64,000 nucleotides of DNA from Nannocystis exedens (GCF_002343915.1 NZ_NETK01000001.1:8942001-9006000); one strand, 5' to 3'. Positions 8,958-21,659 are shown, counted from the stretch's first letter. Numbers and translations are program-made. Notes: a model not told the origin generated them from the letters alone.

Positions 8958-9455
8958 TCAGGCCGCGGAGGCCCACTGGCGGGCGGCCCACTCGCGCACG
9001 GCGGCCCAGTCGAGGACGTGGGTGGTCCACGGCGGGGCGGGTCGCTTCTGCTCGCCGAACAGCAGCTTGTGCTCGACGAGCCCGCGCAGGTGCTCGAGCA
9101 CGTCGAGGCGGTCGTCGATCATGACGGTGAGCCGGAGCTTGCGCGCGTGGACGGCCTTGTCGGGGCGCGCGAGGCAGAAGCGCAGGTGCGACGGATCCAT
9201 GCCGGTCTGGTCCCAGAAGCGGTGGTGCGCCAGCCAGGCCCGCGTCTTGGCCTGCACGCCGGGGCCGCACTTGGATACCAGCCAGGCGTTGCCGCCGGTG
9301 CGCGCGACCAGGTCGGCGACCCCGGCGAAGGCGCCGGGGGCCGGCGGGGTGCGCATGGCCTCCTCCTGGCCGCAGCCGAGGAAGCTGGTGTCCGCGCGCC
9401 CGCCGATGACCGGGCCGATGATGACGCGGCCGATGTCGATGCCGATTCGATGCAT
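8958..9455 (-). CDS. HAD-like hydrolase
   Basis: A 165-aa protein that begins MHRIGIDIGRVI, a HAD motif I in which the second Asp of DxD is replaced by Gly (DIG). A Ser-Lys pair (LVSKCG) and a late TVMIDDRLDVL acidic motif follow, consistent with motifs II-IV of the 5'-nucleotidase/HAD-IB group. The loss of the general acid suggests altered or absent phosphatase activity. The start is ATG 9455, preceded by AGGAGAG and an AT-rich TATAAAATT stretch. It is transcribed divergently from the LysR gene at 9546, with 90 bp between them, and may be its target. Substrate unknown. Confidence 0.75.
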   Translation of the reverse strand: MHRIGIDIGRVIIGPVIGGRADTSFLGCGQEEAMRTPPAPGAFAGVADLVARTGGNAWLVSKCGPGVQAKTRAWLAHHRFWDQTGMDPSHLRFCLARPDKAVHARKLRLTVMIDDRLDVLEHLRGLVEHKLLFGEQKRPAPPWTTHVLDWAAVREWAARQWASAA

Positions 9456-9545
9456 AATTTTATAACTCTCCTGTTCGGTACGCCGGGAGAGTGCATCGCC
9501 GTAGCATCCATGTACACGATTCGTTTTGGAGGGTATATTCAAGAA

Positions 9546-10424
9546 ATGGATACCTCGGAGGTCCGCCTCGACTGGCTCCGCGCCTTCCTCGCCGTGGTCG
9601 AGACCGGCGGCTTCACGGCCGCGGCGGCGCGCCTGCACCTGTCGCAGCCGGCGCTGCACACCCAGGTCAAACAGCTCGCGGGGTGGGCGGGGCCGCTCTA
9701 CCGCTTCGAGGGCCGGACGCTGCGGCTGACGCCGCGCGGGCAGGAGGTGGAGGTGCTGGCGCGCGAGGTGCTCGGCGCGGTCGACCGCTTCGCGGCGCGC
9801 GCGACCGGCAAGGTGGCGACGGTGCCGGTCGTCAGCGCGGGCCGGGCGCTGCAGCTGTACGTGCTGGCCCACGCGCTGCGCGGGTGGTCAGGGCCGCTGT
9901 CGCTGCGGACGGAGGACCGGCCGGCGACGGTCGAGGCGGTCCGCAGCGGGCGGGCCCACCTCGGGCTCACGTCGCTGCTCGAGGCCGACCCGGAGCTCGA
10001 CGGCACGCGCGTGCTCGAGGTCGGGCAGGTGGCGATCGTGCCGGAGCACGACCCGCTGGCCCAGCGGCGACAGATCCGCGCGCGGGCGCTGGCCGGGCGG
10101 CCGCTGATCCTGCCCCCCGCCGGCCGCACGCACCGGGCGACCCTGGCCGCGGCGCTCGGCGGCGACCTGCACGTGGCGGTCGAGGTCGACGGCTGGGAGC
10201 TGATGACGCACTACGCGTCGCTCGGCCTCGGGCTCACCGTGGTCAACTCGTACATCCCGACGCCGCCCGGGACGGTGGCGGTGCCGGTGGTCGACCTGCC
10301 GCGGCTGCAGGTGCATTTGATCAAGCGCAAGCGGGCGCCGGTGATCGCGGAGGTGGCGGCGCTCGAGGCCCACGTGCGCAAGCACCTGGCGCAGGGGACA
10401 GGTGCGGCGCGGGGGCGGGGCTGA
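9546..10424 (+). CDS. LysR-family transcriptional regulator
   Basis: A 292-aa protein. Residues about 8-66 form the winged helix-turn-helix, with the typical pattern LRAFLAVVETGGFTAAAARLHLSQPALHTQVKQL. The effector-binding domain follows (about 90-285). Start: ATG 9546 is preceded at about 12 bp by GGAGGG; an upstream in-frame ATG (MYTIRF, about 9510) lacks a ribosome-binding site. LysR regulators commonly control a divergent neighbour, which here is the HAD-like gene (9455). The effector is unknown. Family assignment is secure. Confidence 0.93.
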   Translation: MDTSEVRLDWLRAFLAVVETGGFTAAAARLHLSQPALHTQVKQLAGWAGPLYRFEGRTLRLTPRGQEVEVLAREVLGAVDRFAARATGKVATVPVVSAGRALQLYVLAHALRGWSGPLSLRTEDRPATVEAVRSGRAHLGLTSLLEADPELDGTRVLEVGQVAIVPEHDPLAQRRQIRARALAGRPLILPPAGRTHRATLAAALGGDLHVAVEVDGWELMTHYASLGLGLTVVNSYIPTPPGTVAVPVVDLPRLQVHLIKRKRAPVIAEVAALEAHVRKHLAQGTGAARGRG

Positions 10425-10460
10425 TGGCCGGAGAGGCACCCCGGGACGCGGGCTGCCGGC

Positions 10461-10636
10461 GGATGTCTCGAGGAAGGCGGATGTCCGCAGGGACAGGAGA
10501 GGGGGCTGGCTGTCGTGGGATGTCTCGAGGGACAGGTCGAGCGACGTGGGCGCCGCGCCGGTGGATGTCCGGATGGACAGGCGGCGTGGCAGTGGTCGTC
10601 GGCGCCGGCGAATGTCTCGAGGGCCAGGTCGGACGA
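10461..10636. repeat. Cluster of five ATGTC-N-GACAGG hairpins
   Basis: Between the LysR gene and the damaged gene at 10689 lie ATGTCTCGAGGAAGG, ATGTCCGCAGGGACAGG, ATGTCTCGAGGGACAGG, ATGTCCGGATGGACAGG and ATGTCTCGAGGGCCAGG, starting at about 10463, 10480, 10520, 10566 and 10613. Each has TGTC/GACA arms around a 5-7 nt loop. No gene is present in the gap. Confidence 0.8.
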
Positions 10637-10688
10637 CGCGGGCGCCACAGGCCCGAGGCCCGGCGATCCGGGCCGTGCTGGGCCGCGG

Positions 10689-11336
10689 TCACGGCTGCGC
10701 GCGCTGGTAGGTGTTGGCGCGCTCGTCCTGGACGACGACGGCGAGGCCGTCGACCGCCTCCATGAGGAGGTCCTGGGCCGGCACGCGTACGCGGAAGCTC
10801 CAGCCGTCGGGCGGCGCGAGCACGTCGCCGAGCTCGGCGAGCGCGGCCTCGTCCTGGTCGACTCTTTGGTCGCTGTACGACTGCATGACGTGGACCGCGC
10901 CGTCGGCGTCGACGAGCTCGTAGACCGGCTGACCGGCGTGGTGGCGCCACACGGTCTCGCGCGCGACGGTTCGCGGGGTGTAGGGTTGGCCGCCGCCGGC
11001 GACGTCGGCGAGGGTCAGGGTGAGGGCGCCGACCTTGCGCATCTCGATCCCGTCGAAGGCACGGACCTCCGGATCGAGGAGGCTGGCCTTGTCGAAGGCG
11101 ACGTACAGCGCGATCGATCTCGACGAAACGATCGGTAGTCGGGTCGACGTCCTTGACGCACTCTCCGAGGCAGCCCCAGGCGTCGAGCTCGACCTGCGGT
11201 TCCGGCTCGCTCGTGCCGCCGGTCTCGCCGTCGAGACCGCTCGCCGCGGAGTCACCGCAGCCGAAGCCAGGAGAGCGCTCGCACGACGGCAGCGGGCGCG
11301 CGGGCGGGCTCGACGATCGACCGCCCGCGCCCGAAT
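10689..11336 (-). pseudogene. Frameshifted lipoprotein-like gene
   Basis: Two frames carry one protein. The upstream frame (about 11295 down to 11113) reads FGCGDSAASGLDGETGG ... VKDVDPTTDRFVEI; the downstream frame continues IALYVAFDKASLLDPEVRAF and ends ...VVQDERANTYQRAQP at 10689. They join near 11105-11120 in GAGATCGATCG. A 2-bp deletion (or 1-bp insertion) would restore a natural strand such as VEIEIALYVAF. The upstream frame also lacks a sensible signal peptide or start codon (the nearest ATG is inside the hairpin at 11337-11368), so a second lesion is likely. The protein family is unknown. I interpret it as a decaying gene; sequencing error is the alternative. Confidence 0.5.
11298..11330. 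repeat. Inverted repeat, 10-bp GC arms
   Basis: GCGCGGGCGG (11298-11307) pairs perfectly with CCGCCCGCGC (11321-11330) around a 13-nt loop. It sits just beyond the 11337-11368 hairpin and may add to termination. Confidence 0.5.
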
Positions 11337-11368
11337 GATGGCCTTCAGGATATGTCCTGAAGGCCATC
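11337..11368. terminator. Perfect 14-bp hairpin downstream of the CGDG lipoprotein gene
   Basis: GATGGCCTTCAGGA and TCCTGAAGGCCATC form perfect 14-bp arms with a 4-nt TATG loop, starting 9 bp after the stop of the gene at 11377. No T-tract follows, so it may be a bidirectional structural terminator or an mRNA 3' stabiliser. The loop region contains the ATGTCC core of the dispersed palindromes. Confidence 0.65.
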
Positions 11369-11376
11369 CAGCGAGG

Positions 11377-13308
11377 TCACTTCAGGCACGTCCACATGAC
11401 CGTGAAGCACAGCTTGTCGGCGCCGCAGCTCTTGCCGGACATGTCGAACGTCTTCTTGCCGGGGCTGCCGCACGACGTCGCGCCCTCGCAGTAGCCGCAG
11501 ATGTTGCCGCAGGTGCCGCCGTACTGGCCGACCTGCGAGTAGCCGAGCTGCTGGCAGATCGTCAGCGGGGTGTAGGTGCCGGTGTTGTTGGCGGAGATCC
11601 ACGCGCTGCTGGCGTTGGCCTCGCACACGACCCACGGGGCGTTGGTGAACGGGTCGTTGCCGGTCTGGCACTTCTGGGCCAGGACCTCGTTCTGGCAGGC
11701 GGCGGAGCAGCCGTCGTTGTTGGCGAGGTTGCCGTCGTCGCACTGCTCGCCGGCCTGGACGAAGCCGTCGCCGCAGGCGGCGTTCTTGCACGCGCTGGTG
11801 CAGGCGTCGGTGTTGCTGGCGTTGGCGTCGTCGCACTGCTCGACGCCGGCGTGGACGAAGCCGTCGCCGCAGACGGCGGTCTTGCAGGCGTTGGTGCAGG
11901 CGCCGGTGTTGCTGTTGTTCGCCCCGTCGTCGCACTGCTCGCCGGGCTGGGCGAAGCCGTCGCCGCAGGTCGCGGCCTTGCACACGTTGGTGCAGGCGTC
12001 GTTGTTGTTCATGTTGCCGTCGTCGCAGGTCTCGCTGGGGCCGACGAAGCCGTCGCCGCACACCTGGGTGGTGCAGTCGGCCTTGCACGCCTTGTCGTTG
12101 CCGTTGAGCGGGCCGTCGTCGCACTGCTCGACGCCGACGTGGATGAAGTCATCGCCGCAGGCCGCGTCCTCGCAGGCGAGGGTGCAGGCGCCGTTGTTGC
12201 TGTTGCCGTTGCCGAGGTCGCAGCCCTCGCCGGCGCCCGGCTGCTCGAAGCCGTCGCCGCAGGCCGGCAGGGCGCACAGGTCGGTGCACCCGTCGTCCTG
12301 GTCGCCGTTCTGGCCGTCGTCGCAGACCTCGCCCTCGTCGACGACCGCGTTGCCGCAGCCCTCGGTCTGGCAGCTCGCGCTGCAGCCGTCGCCGCCCATC
12401 GCGTTGCCGTCGTCGCAGCCCTCCATCGGGCCCTTGTCGCCGTCGCCGCAGACGTTGAGCTGGCAGCTCGGGTTGCAGGTGCTGTTGGGCAGGTTGTTGG
12501 CGCCCTCGTCGCACTGCTCGGTGCCGGAGCCGGTGTCGTGGACCTTGCCGTCGCCGCAGGCGGCGTTCTTGCACTCGTCGGTGCAGTCGGCGTTGACGCC
12601 GTTGGCCGCGCCGGCGTCGCACTCCTCGCCGGCGACCGCCTGGACGAAGCCGTCGCCGCAGCCGGCGTTGGTGCAGTTGTTGGTGCAGCCGTCGCTGTCG
12701 TCCTGGTTGCCGTCGTCACACTGCTCGGTCGGCGCGACGATCCCGTCGCCGCAGCTCGCCAGCTTGCACGCGTTGGTGCACTCGTCGTCGTCGGTCTGGT
12801 TGCCGTCGTCGCAGCCCTCGCCCGGGCCGACGGCCCCGTCGCCGCACACGTTGGCCGTGCAGTCGGCCTTGCAGGCGTTCATGGCGGCGTTGTCGGCCCC
12901 GTTGTCGCACTCCTCGCCCGGGCCGACGAGGCCGTCGCCGCAGGTCGCCTGCTTGCACTCGTCGGTGCAGGCCTGGTCGATGCCGTTGCCGCGCCCGTCG
13001 TCGCACTCCTCGCCGGGGTCGACCTTGCCGTCGCCGCACTCGGCGACCGCCCCGGTGGTCGGCTCGGACGTCGCCGCGTCGGTCGTCGCGTCGGTCGTCG
13101 TGCCCGTCGCCGACGCGCCGGTCGTCGGCGTCCCCGTGGTCGTCGTCGCGGCCTCGGTCGTCGCCGGCGCCCCCGTGGTCGTCCCCGCCTCCGTCGTCGC
13201 CTCGGTGGTCGACGCGTTCGTCGCGCTCGAGGTCGCGCTGCTGTCCCCGCACGCCACGGCCAATGCCGCGGCCACCAGCCCCAATCGGCTCCACACTCGT
13301 CGATTCAT
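11377..13308 (-). CDS. Long CGDG-repeat (DUF4215) lipoprotein
   Basis: A 643-aa surface protein. The signal peptide MNRRVWSRLGLVAAALAVAC gives a lipidated Cys20. Residues about 25-90 are a Thr/Ala-rich linker dominated by TT, TTE and TTG, typical of glycosylated or extended spacers. About 14 DUF4215 units follow (CGDG-x-V-x-x-GEECDDGN-x5-DGC-x3-C), regularly spaced at 33-40 residues to about residue 540. A Cys-rich C-terminal domain of about 100 residues (ANASSAW, CQQLGYSQVGQYGGTCG, CGYCEG) is different from the repeats. The repeats probably form a rod that presents the C-terminal domain away from the cell. Function unknown. A strong hairpin lies just after the stop. Confidence 0.92.
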   Translation of the reverse strand: MNRRVWSRLGLVAAALAVACGDSSATSSATNASTTEATTEAGTTTGAPATTEAATTTTGTPTTGASATGTTTDATTDAATSEPTTGAVAECGDGKVDPGEECDDGRGNGIDQACTDECKQATCGDGLVGPGEECDNGADNAAMNACKADCTANVCGDGAVGPGEGCDDGNQTDDDECTNACKLASCGDGIVAPTEQCDDGNQDDSDGCTNNCTNAGCGDGFVQAVAGEECDAGAANGVNADCTDECKNAACGDGKVHDTGSGTEQCDEGANNLPNSTCNPSCQLNVCGDGDKGPMEGCDDGNAMGGDGCSASCQTEGCGNAVVDEGEVCDDGQNGDQDDGCTDLCALPACGDGFEQPGAGEGCDLGNGNSNNGACTLACEDAACGDDFIHVGVEQCDDGPLNGNDKACKADCTTQVCGDGFVGPSETCDDGNMNNNDACTNVCKAATCGDGFAQPGEQCDDGANNSNTGACTNACKTAVCGDGFVHAGVEQCDDANASNTDACTSACKNAACGDGFVQAGEQCDDGNLANNDGCSAACQNEVLAQKCQTGNDPFTNAPWVVCEANASSAWISANNTGTYTPLTICQQLGYSQVGQYGGTCGNICGYCEGATSCGSPGKKTFDMSGKSCGADKLCFTVMWTCLK

Positions 13309-13873
13309 CGCTACGCTTCTCCGCGCGGCATCCTACGCGAATCATCGGTGTACCGGGCCGTGAATCGTCCGTGGCGTCGCGCGCGCTTCGCTCGCGAACG
13401 TGGGCATGACGAAAGCGCAGGGCCGCGATGGTGTGAGCATTTGTCAGCGATGCCGCCACCGCAGTGGCGTCGCGCGCGCCGCGGGGGCCGGGCGCGCTCC
13501 TGTGATTGCATGATTCGCGACTGCAGGCAAATCACATCGGCAGAGCCTCCGCAGCGGCGACCTGCGGCGACGCGTGCGCGGCGGGCGAGGGCGTCCGCAA
13601 ACCCCCGGTCTCGGTGTGATGAATGAGCGATTCGCGGGCCGCGGCGACGCGCGATCGCCGAATCGAAGCGGAATTTGTCGATCGCGGTGCGGAGCGGGGT
13701 CGCCGCAGCGAGGGCGCTTCCGGAAAGTCCGCCGAATGCGAGCGGTGCGACCGAATATCATGCGTGATGCGCCGGGCGCGCGGGCAGCCTACAAAGGAGG
13801 TCGTCCTCTGGCGAATGCCTTCGAGGCCATGTCCTTACGAACATGTCGGAAGGGGCGGAGGCGGGCCGGGCCG
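13309..13873. other. 565-bp gap with short repeats, no gene supported
   Basis: It contains a direct repeat of GTGGCGTCGCGCGCGC (about 13370 and 13462), an inverted repeat TGTGATT/AATCACA (13501-13507 and 13530-13536), and a CATGTCC-family palindrome at 13827-13848 (CCATGTCCTTACGAACATGTC). Open frames here have no protein-like composition. Confidence 0.5.
13827..13848. repeat. CATGTCC-family palindrome
   Basis: CCATGTCC-TTACGA-ACATGTCGG, about 26 bp beyond the stop of the kinase gene at 13874. Confidence 0.7.
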
Positions 13874-16894
<3,021 letters not shown>

Positions 16895-16932
16895 CGTTGC
16901 TCGCCCGACCGGGGCACGATATCACCGGCGAG

Positions 16933-17904
16933 ATGGTCACCGGGCGCGAGGACACCGATGCGCGCGAGCGCGACGCGGTGGCTGCCGCGCTGACGAAGGC
17001 GTTCGCCGCCGCGAGGCCCGAGCTGGCGGTCACGCCGGGCCTCGGCCGCGCGCTGGCCGACGCGGTCGCCGCGGCCGCGCGGGCGTGGCCGGGGGTGTCG
17101 CTGCCCGCGGTGCGGTTCGTCGCCGCGCTGGCGCCCCGCCTGGCCGCGGACAGGCCCGTCGAGGCGGCGCTCGCCGAGCTGTGCACGGGCGACCTGTACC
17201 TCGCGTGCGCCTGCGTCGACGGCGACCCGCGGGCGCTGGCCCAGTTCGACCGCCTGCTCGTGCCGATCGTCGAGCGCGCGGCCGGCCGCCGCGGAGCGAC
17301 GACGTCGCAGCAGACGGAGCTGCAGCAGATCGTGCGCGAGCGCCTGCTGATGCCGCGGCCGTCGGCGCCCGAGGAGTCGCACGCGCGGATCGCCGAGTAC
17401 TCGGGTCGCGGCAGCCTGCGCGCGTGGATCCGCGTGGTCGCCACGCGCGAGACGCTGCGCCTGCTCGGCCGCCCGCAGCGCGAGGTGCCCGGCGACGACG
17501 AGGCGATCGCGGCGCTCATGCCCGCCGACGCCGGCCCCGAGGTCGAACACCTCAAGCAGCGCTACCGCGAGGCGTTCAAGCTGGCGTTCCGCGAGGCCGT
17601 GGCGGCGCTGACCGACCGCGAGCGCGTGCTCCTGCGCCAGCACGCGCTCGACGGGCTCAGCATCGACCGCCTGGCCGATTTCTACAAGGTGCACCGCTCG
17701 ACGACGGCGCGGTGGGTCGAAGGGGCCCGCCGCGCGGTGCTCGAGCAGACCCGCCGCGCGCTGGGCCGCCGGCTGCACGTGGCCGCGGCCGAGCTCGACA
17801 GCATCATGCGGCTGATCGACAGCCGGCTCGACATCACGCTGCCGACGCTGCTGCGCGAGCCCGGCGAGGCGCCGGGCGGGCCCGGGCGGCGGCGGTCGGG
17901 GTGA
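16933..17904 (+). CDS. Sigma-70 family RNA polymerase sigma factor
   Basis: A 323-aa protein from ATG 16933 (MVTGRED); an in-frame ATG at 16870 would overlap the divergent kinase gene, so the shorter form is preferred. Residues about 90-175 match region 2 loosely (ARIAEYSGRGSLRAWIRVVATRE, the region 2.3/2.4 helix). Residues about 215-275 match region 4 (LTDRERVLLRQHALDGLSIDRLADFYKVHRSTTARWVEGARRAVLE). This is the myxobacterial ECF-like group often annotated only as a sigma factor. Divergent from a kinase that carries an anti-sigma-type zinc finger; a partner relationship is inferred from that arrangement. Confidence 0.82.
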   Translation: MVTGREDTDARERDAVAAALTKAFAAARPELAVTPGLGRALADAVAAAARAWPGVSLPAVRFVAALAPRLAADRPVEAALAELCTGDLYLACACVDGDPRALAQFDRLLVPIVERAAGRRGATTSQQTELQQIVRERLLMPRPSAPEESHARIAEYSGRGSLRAWIRVVATRETLRLLGRPQREVPGDDEAIAALMPADAGPEVEHLKQRYREAFKLAFREAVAALTDRERVLLRQHALDGLSIDRLADFYKVHRSTTARWVEGARRAVLEQTRRALGRRLHVAAAELDSIMRLIDSRLDITLPTLLREPGEAPGGPGRRRSG

Positions 17905-17914
17905 GGGAAGCTTT

Positions 17915-17973
17915 GGACATGTTCTCCCGAGCATGTCCACAGGAGCATGTCGATTCAGGCATGTCCGAACGAG
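17915..17973. repeat. CATGTCC-family palindromes
   Basis: GGACATG (17915-17921) and CATGTCC (17932-17938) are perfect 7-bp arms around a 10-nt loop. Two further CATGTC cores follow. They lie 10-70 bp after the stop of the sigma factor gene. Confidence 0.78.
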
Positions 17974-18166
17974 CAGACACACCGCGGGTCGCGGCGGAGC
18001 GGCGGCGTGGCCGCCTCCGGAGGCGAATCGCGCGTGGCGCGGGTTCGATGGCTCGCGGGGCATGGCTCTCCTGCCCGGAGGACCCGCGCCCGCGGCTCAT
18101 GTCGCACGGAGAGCGCGCGAGCGGCTCCGCGCACGCGCGCGCGGCTGCAAGCGCCGCAGCCGCGGG

Positions 18167-18970
18167 CTACGCGAATTGGGGGTGACCGGCGACGCAGGTA
18201 TATGCGTCGGCCGGGGCGTCGGCGGCGAAGCCCGCGGTCGAGCGACCGAGCCGCGCGAGCCAGCGGCGATCGAGCGGTCGCTCGAGGTCCGCCGGATCGA
18301 CCGCCGCGCAGGTGGCAGTCTTGTGCGCGCCGGTCGGCTCGCCGACGCCGACGAAGAACCCGGCCAGCAGCAGCGCCGAGCGGACCGCGGTCGCGCCGCT
18401 GTAAGTGTGCACCGTGGCCCGGGCGCGACAGCGGCGGCGCAGGGCCGTGAACGCGGCGACCGACCACAGCTCGGGGTTGGCCCGCGGCGAGAACGGATCC
18501 CAGAACACGACGTCGGCCGCAGGCCCGTCCGCGAGCGAGCCCGGCAGCTCGCCCAGGATCAGGCGCCAGGTCGTCCGCGCGGCCTCGTGGATCCCCGCGG
18601 TCCGCAGCGCGTGGGCGGCGGCTCCGGCGGCGCCGTCGAGCCCGAAGCCGGCGGCGTGCTCGGGCTGCAGCGCGAGCGCGAGGGCGTCGAGGCTGCGCTC
18701 GAAGCTGACGATCGTCAGCCGCGGCCCTGCGGTCCGCGCCTCGGACAGCCGCCACGCCGCGATCGCGTTGGAGCCGGCGCCGAGGCCGACGTCGAGCAGG
18801 ACCAGCGGCTCGCTCCGCTGCAGCCGCGCGGCCAGCCGCGCCGGTTCACAGTAGAGCCGCGCGGCCTCGACGGCGGGCCCGACCCCGGGGTGCATGACCT
18901 CGCCGACGCGCCGGTCGAGGATCGCCGGGGCGCCGCCGGTCGTCGTGACCACCTCGCAGACGTCGCTCAC
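18167..18970 (-). CDS. MnmC-like SAM-dependent methyltransferase
   Basis: A 267-aa protein from GTG 18970. It carries an SAM-binding motif (LLDVGLGAGSNAIAAW, about residues 55-70) and the DUF752/MnmC methyltransferase signature: DVVFWDPFSPRANPELWS, then ATVHTYSGATAVRSALLLAGFFVGVG and a following HK pair in place of the KR. In MnmC this domain methylates 5-aminomethyl-2-thiouridine in the tRNA wobble position. It lies next to tgt, which also modifies the wobble base, so a tRNA role is the natural inference. No FAD oxidase domain is present. The GTG overlaps the stop of a 25-codon mini-ORF derived from the tgt tail, so translational coupling appears preserved. Confidence 0.8.
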   Translation of the reverse strand: MSDVCEVVTTTGGAPAILDRRVGEVMHPGVGPAVEAARLYCEPARLAARLQRSEPLVLLDVGLGAGSNAIAAWRLSEARTAGPRLTIVSFERSLDALALALQPEHAAGFGLDGAAGAAAHALRTAGIHEAARTTWRLILGELPGSLADGPAADVVFWDPFSPRANPELWSVAAFTALRRRCRARATVHTYSGATAVRSALLLAGFFVGVGEPTGAHKTATCAAVDPADLERPLDRRWLARLGRSTAGFAADAPADAYTCVAGHPQFA

Positions 18971-19040
18971 GCGGTCGCCCCGATCCGGCGCTCGCCGTGC
19001 GCGCAGCGATCGAGCGCCGCGAGCCGGTCGCACGCTTCGC

Positions 19041-19044
<4 letters not shown>
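18967..19044 (-). CDS. 25-aa mini-ORF from duplicated tgt tail
   Basis: GTG 19044 overlaps the tgt stop (GTGA) and opens a 25-codon frame, VSEACDRLAALDRC...RRIGATA. Its TGA at 18967 overlaps the GTG start of the methyltransferase gene in the same way. It probably has no function as a peptide. It may keep ribosomes moving from tgt to the methyltransferase. Whether it is translated cannot be seen from sequence. Confidence 0.35.
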
Positions 19045-20186
<1,142 letters not shown>

Positions 20187-20499
20187 GGGCGGCGCAGTGT
20201 AGCGGACGCGGCAGCCCTCGCCGAGGCGCCCCGGGCGGGCCCCCGCGAGCGCGTCGCGGGTGCAGCGCGCGCGGCTCGACGGCGCCGCGGAGGCGCTCGC
20301 AGGCAGGGACGCGGCGGGGATCCAGGCGCCGCCCGCGGCGCTCGCCGGTGTGCGGCTGGCGTCGGTCGAGGGGCTCGCGGACGGGGGCCGTCCTCCGCGG
20401 GGGCGGGGCTTGCTGGGTTCGCCGAAGCGGCTTGTCGGCGGTGCACCCCCGGGGACGCGCACTACGATCGTCGGGCCGCATCGCGGCGATCGAGGTCGT
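20187..20499. promoter_or_regulatory. Divergent promoter region, no recognisable element
   Basis: This 313-bp gap lies between divergent tgt and DUF2267 genes and must hold both promoters. Sequence is uniformly GC-rich. I could not place a -35/-10 pair or operator with confidence. Confidence 0.4.
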
Positions 20500-20946
20500 A
20501 TGAGCTCGGCAATCGATGATCTGTTCCAAGAGACCCTGCAAACCACGCGCACGTGGATCCGCGAGATCATGGCCGCGATCCCGGCCATCGACGCGCAACA
20601 GGCGTACCACCTGCTGTGCGCCACGCTGCGGTCGCTGCGCGACCGGCTCCCGGTCGAGGACGCGGTCCAGCTCGCCGCGCAGCTGCCGGTGCTGATCCGC
20701 GGCCTGTTCTACGACGGCTGGCGCCCGACCGACGTGCCGCTGCGGATCCGCGACAGGCAGGAGTTCCTGCGGCTGGTGGCCGCGCGCTACCAGGTGCGAC
20801 CGCTCCACGATCTCGAGGAGGGCGTGCGGGCGGTGCTGGCGGTGATGAGCCGCAACATCGACTTCGGGGAGACTTTTTCGCTCCTCCGCACGCTCCCGCA
20901 GGAGCTGCGCGAGCTGTGGCCGGAGCACATCCGCCAGGCGGCGTGA
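20500..20946 (+). CDS. DUF2267 protein
   Basis: A 148-aa protein from ATG 20500. The central ~95 residues match DUF2267: AYHLLCATLRSLRDRLPVEDAVQLAAQLPVLIRGLFYDGWRP. Members are small helical soluble proteins, frequently stress-linked and found near redox genes; the biochemical role is unknown. An open frame extends upstream to 20260, but that part is Arg/Gly-rich and not conserved, hence the internal start. An array of palindromes begins eight bases after the stop and may serve as its 3' end. Confidence 0.88.
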   Translation: MSSAIDDLFQETLQTTRTWIREIMAAIPAIDAQQAYHLLCATLRSLRDRLPVEDAVQLAAQLPVLIRGLFYDGWRPTDVPLRIRDRQEFLRLVAARYQVRPLHDLEEGVRAVLAVMSRNIDFGETFSLLRTLPQELRELWPEHIRQAA

Positions 20947-20953
20947 CGCCAGC

Positions 20954-21340
20954 GACCTGTTCCATCGGGCATGTCGCCGACCTGTCCCATGGGGCATGTC
21001 GTACGGCGAGCACGGCTCGTCGCTCCATCGCTCGGCTGCAGTCGACCTGTCCCATGGGGCATGCCGGGAGCGCGCGGCGAGCACGGCTCGTCGCTCCATC
21101 GCTCGGCTGCAGTCGACCTGTCCCATGGGGCATGCCGGGAGCGCGCGGCGAGCACGGCTCGTCGCTCCAACGCTCCAGACGACCTGTCCCATGGGGCATG
21201 CTGGCTGCACGACAGGGTCGTGACCTGTCGCGGCGGGCTGCGGTCGACCTGTCCCATCGGGCATGTCGGAGGATGGCGCGATCGCTGCTCGTCGCGGCAC
21301 GCAGCCGGCTGTGGTCGACCTGTCCCCGGGCAGGACGGAC
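20954..21340. repeat. Palindrome array, GACCTGTCCCATGGGGCATG units
   Basis: GACCTGTCCC-type units start at 20954, 20979, 21044, 21115, 21181, 21222, 21246 and about 21318. The spacers between 20979 and 21181 are 65, 71 and 66 bp and nearly identical (GCGAGCACGGCTCGTCGCTC core), a true tandem repeat. Each unit contains the self-complementary CCCATGGG. The whole 20947-21659 gap (713 bp) has no supported gene. Confidence 0.88.
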
Positions 21341-21486
21341 ATCCGGGGCGATCACGACTCGTCGCGGCGCGCCGGTGGGTCGTGGTCGACCGGTCCGTCG
21401 GTCCGGCGCGCTGGAGGCGATCGGTGACCTGCTGCGCGCGGGCGCCGCGAGGGCGGCGTCGGCGAGCCGGCGCGAGAAAGGAGGCC

Positions 21487-21524
21487 GCGCGGCGGACATG
21501 CCCTGCGGGACAGGTCCGCCGCGC
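21487..21524. repeat. Inverted repeat, 11-bp arms, around a CATGTCC-type core
   Basis: GCGCGGCGGAC (21487-21497) and GTCCGCCGCGC (21514-21524) are perfect 11-bp arms. The loop ATGCCCTGCGGGACAG holds a family core. It lies 135 bp beyond the stop of the sigma factor gene at 21660. Confidence 0.75.
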
Positions 21525-21659
21525 GGAGCGGCTTGGGGGTGGAAGACAGATCGGTCGGTGACGGGCGACGGGGTATCGTTTCGCGGGCGAGCGGGGGGCT
21601 CGGCCCGCGTCGCGGCGGGCGAGCGAAAGAAGGGGCCGCGGCGCCACCGACCGCGCGCG

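Noticed and set aside
11020..13626. 868-codon plus-strand frame opposite the CGDG lipoprotein
   Set aside because: It is a Val/Ala-rich shadow of the Cys/Gly/Asp repeats; the minus frame has a signal peptide and conserved domains.
20954..21340. CRISPR array
   Set aside because: The units are regularly spaced but the spacers are near-identical and no cas gene is present, so it is a tandem palindrome array.
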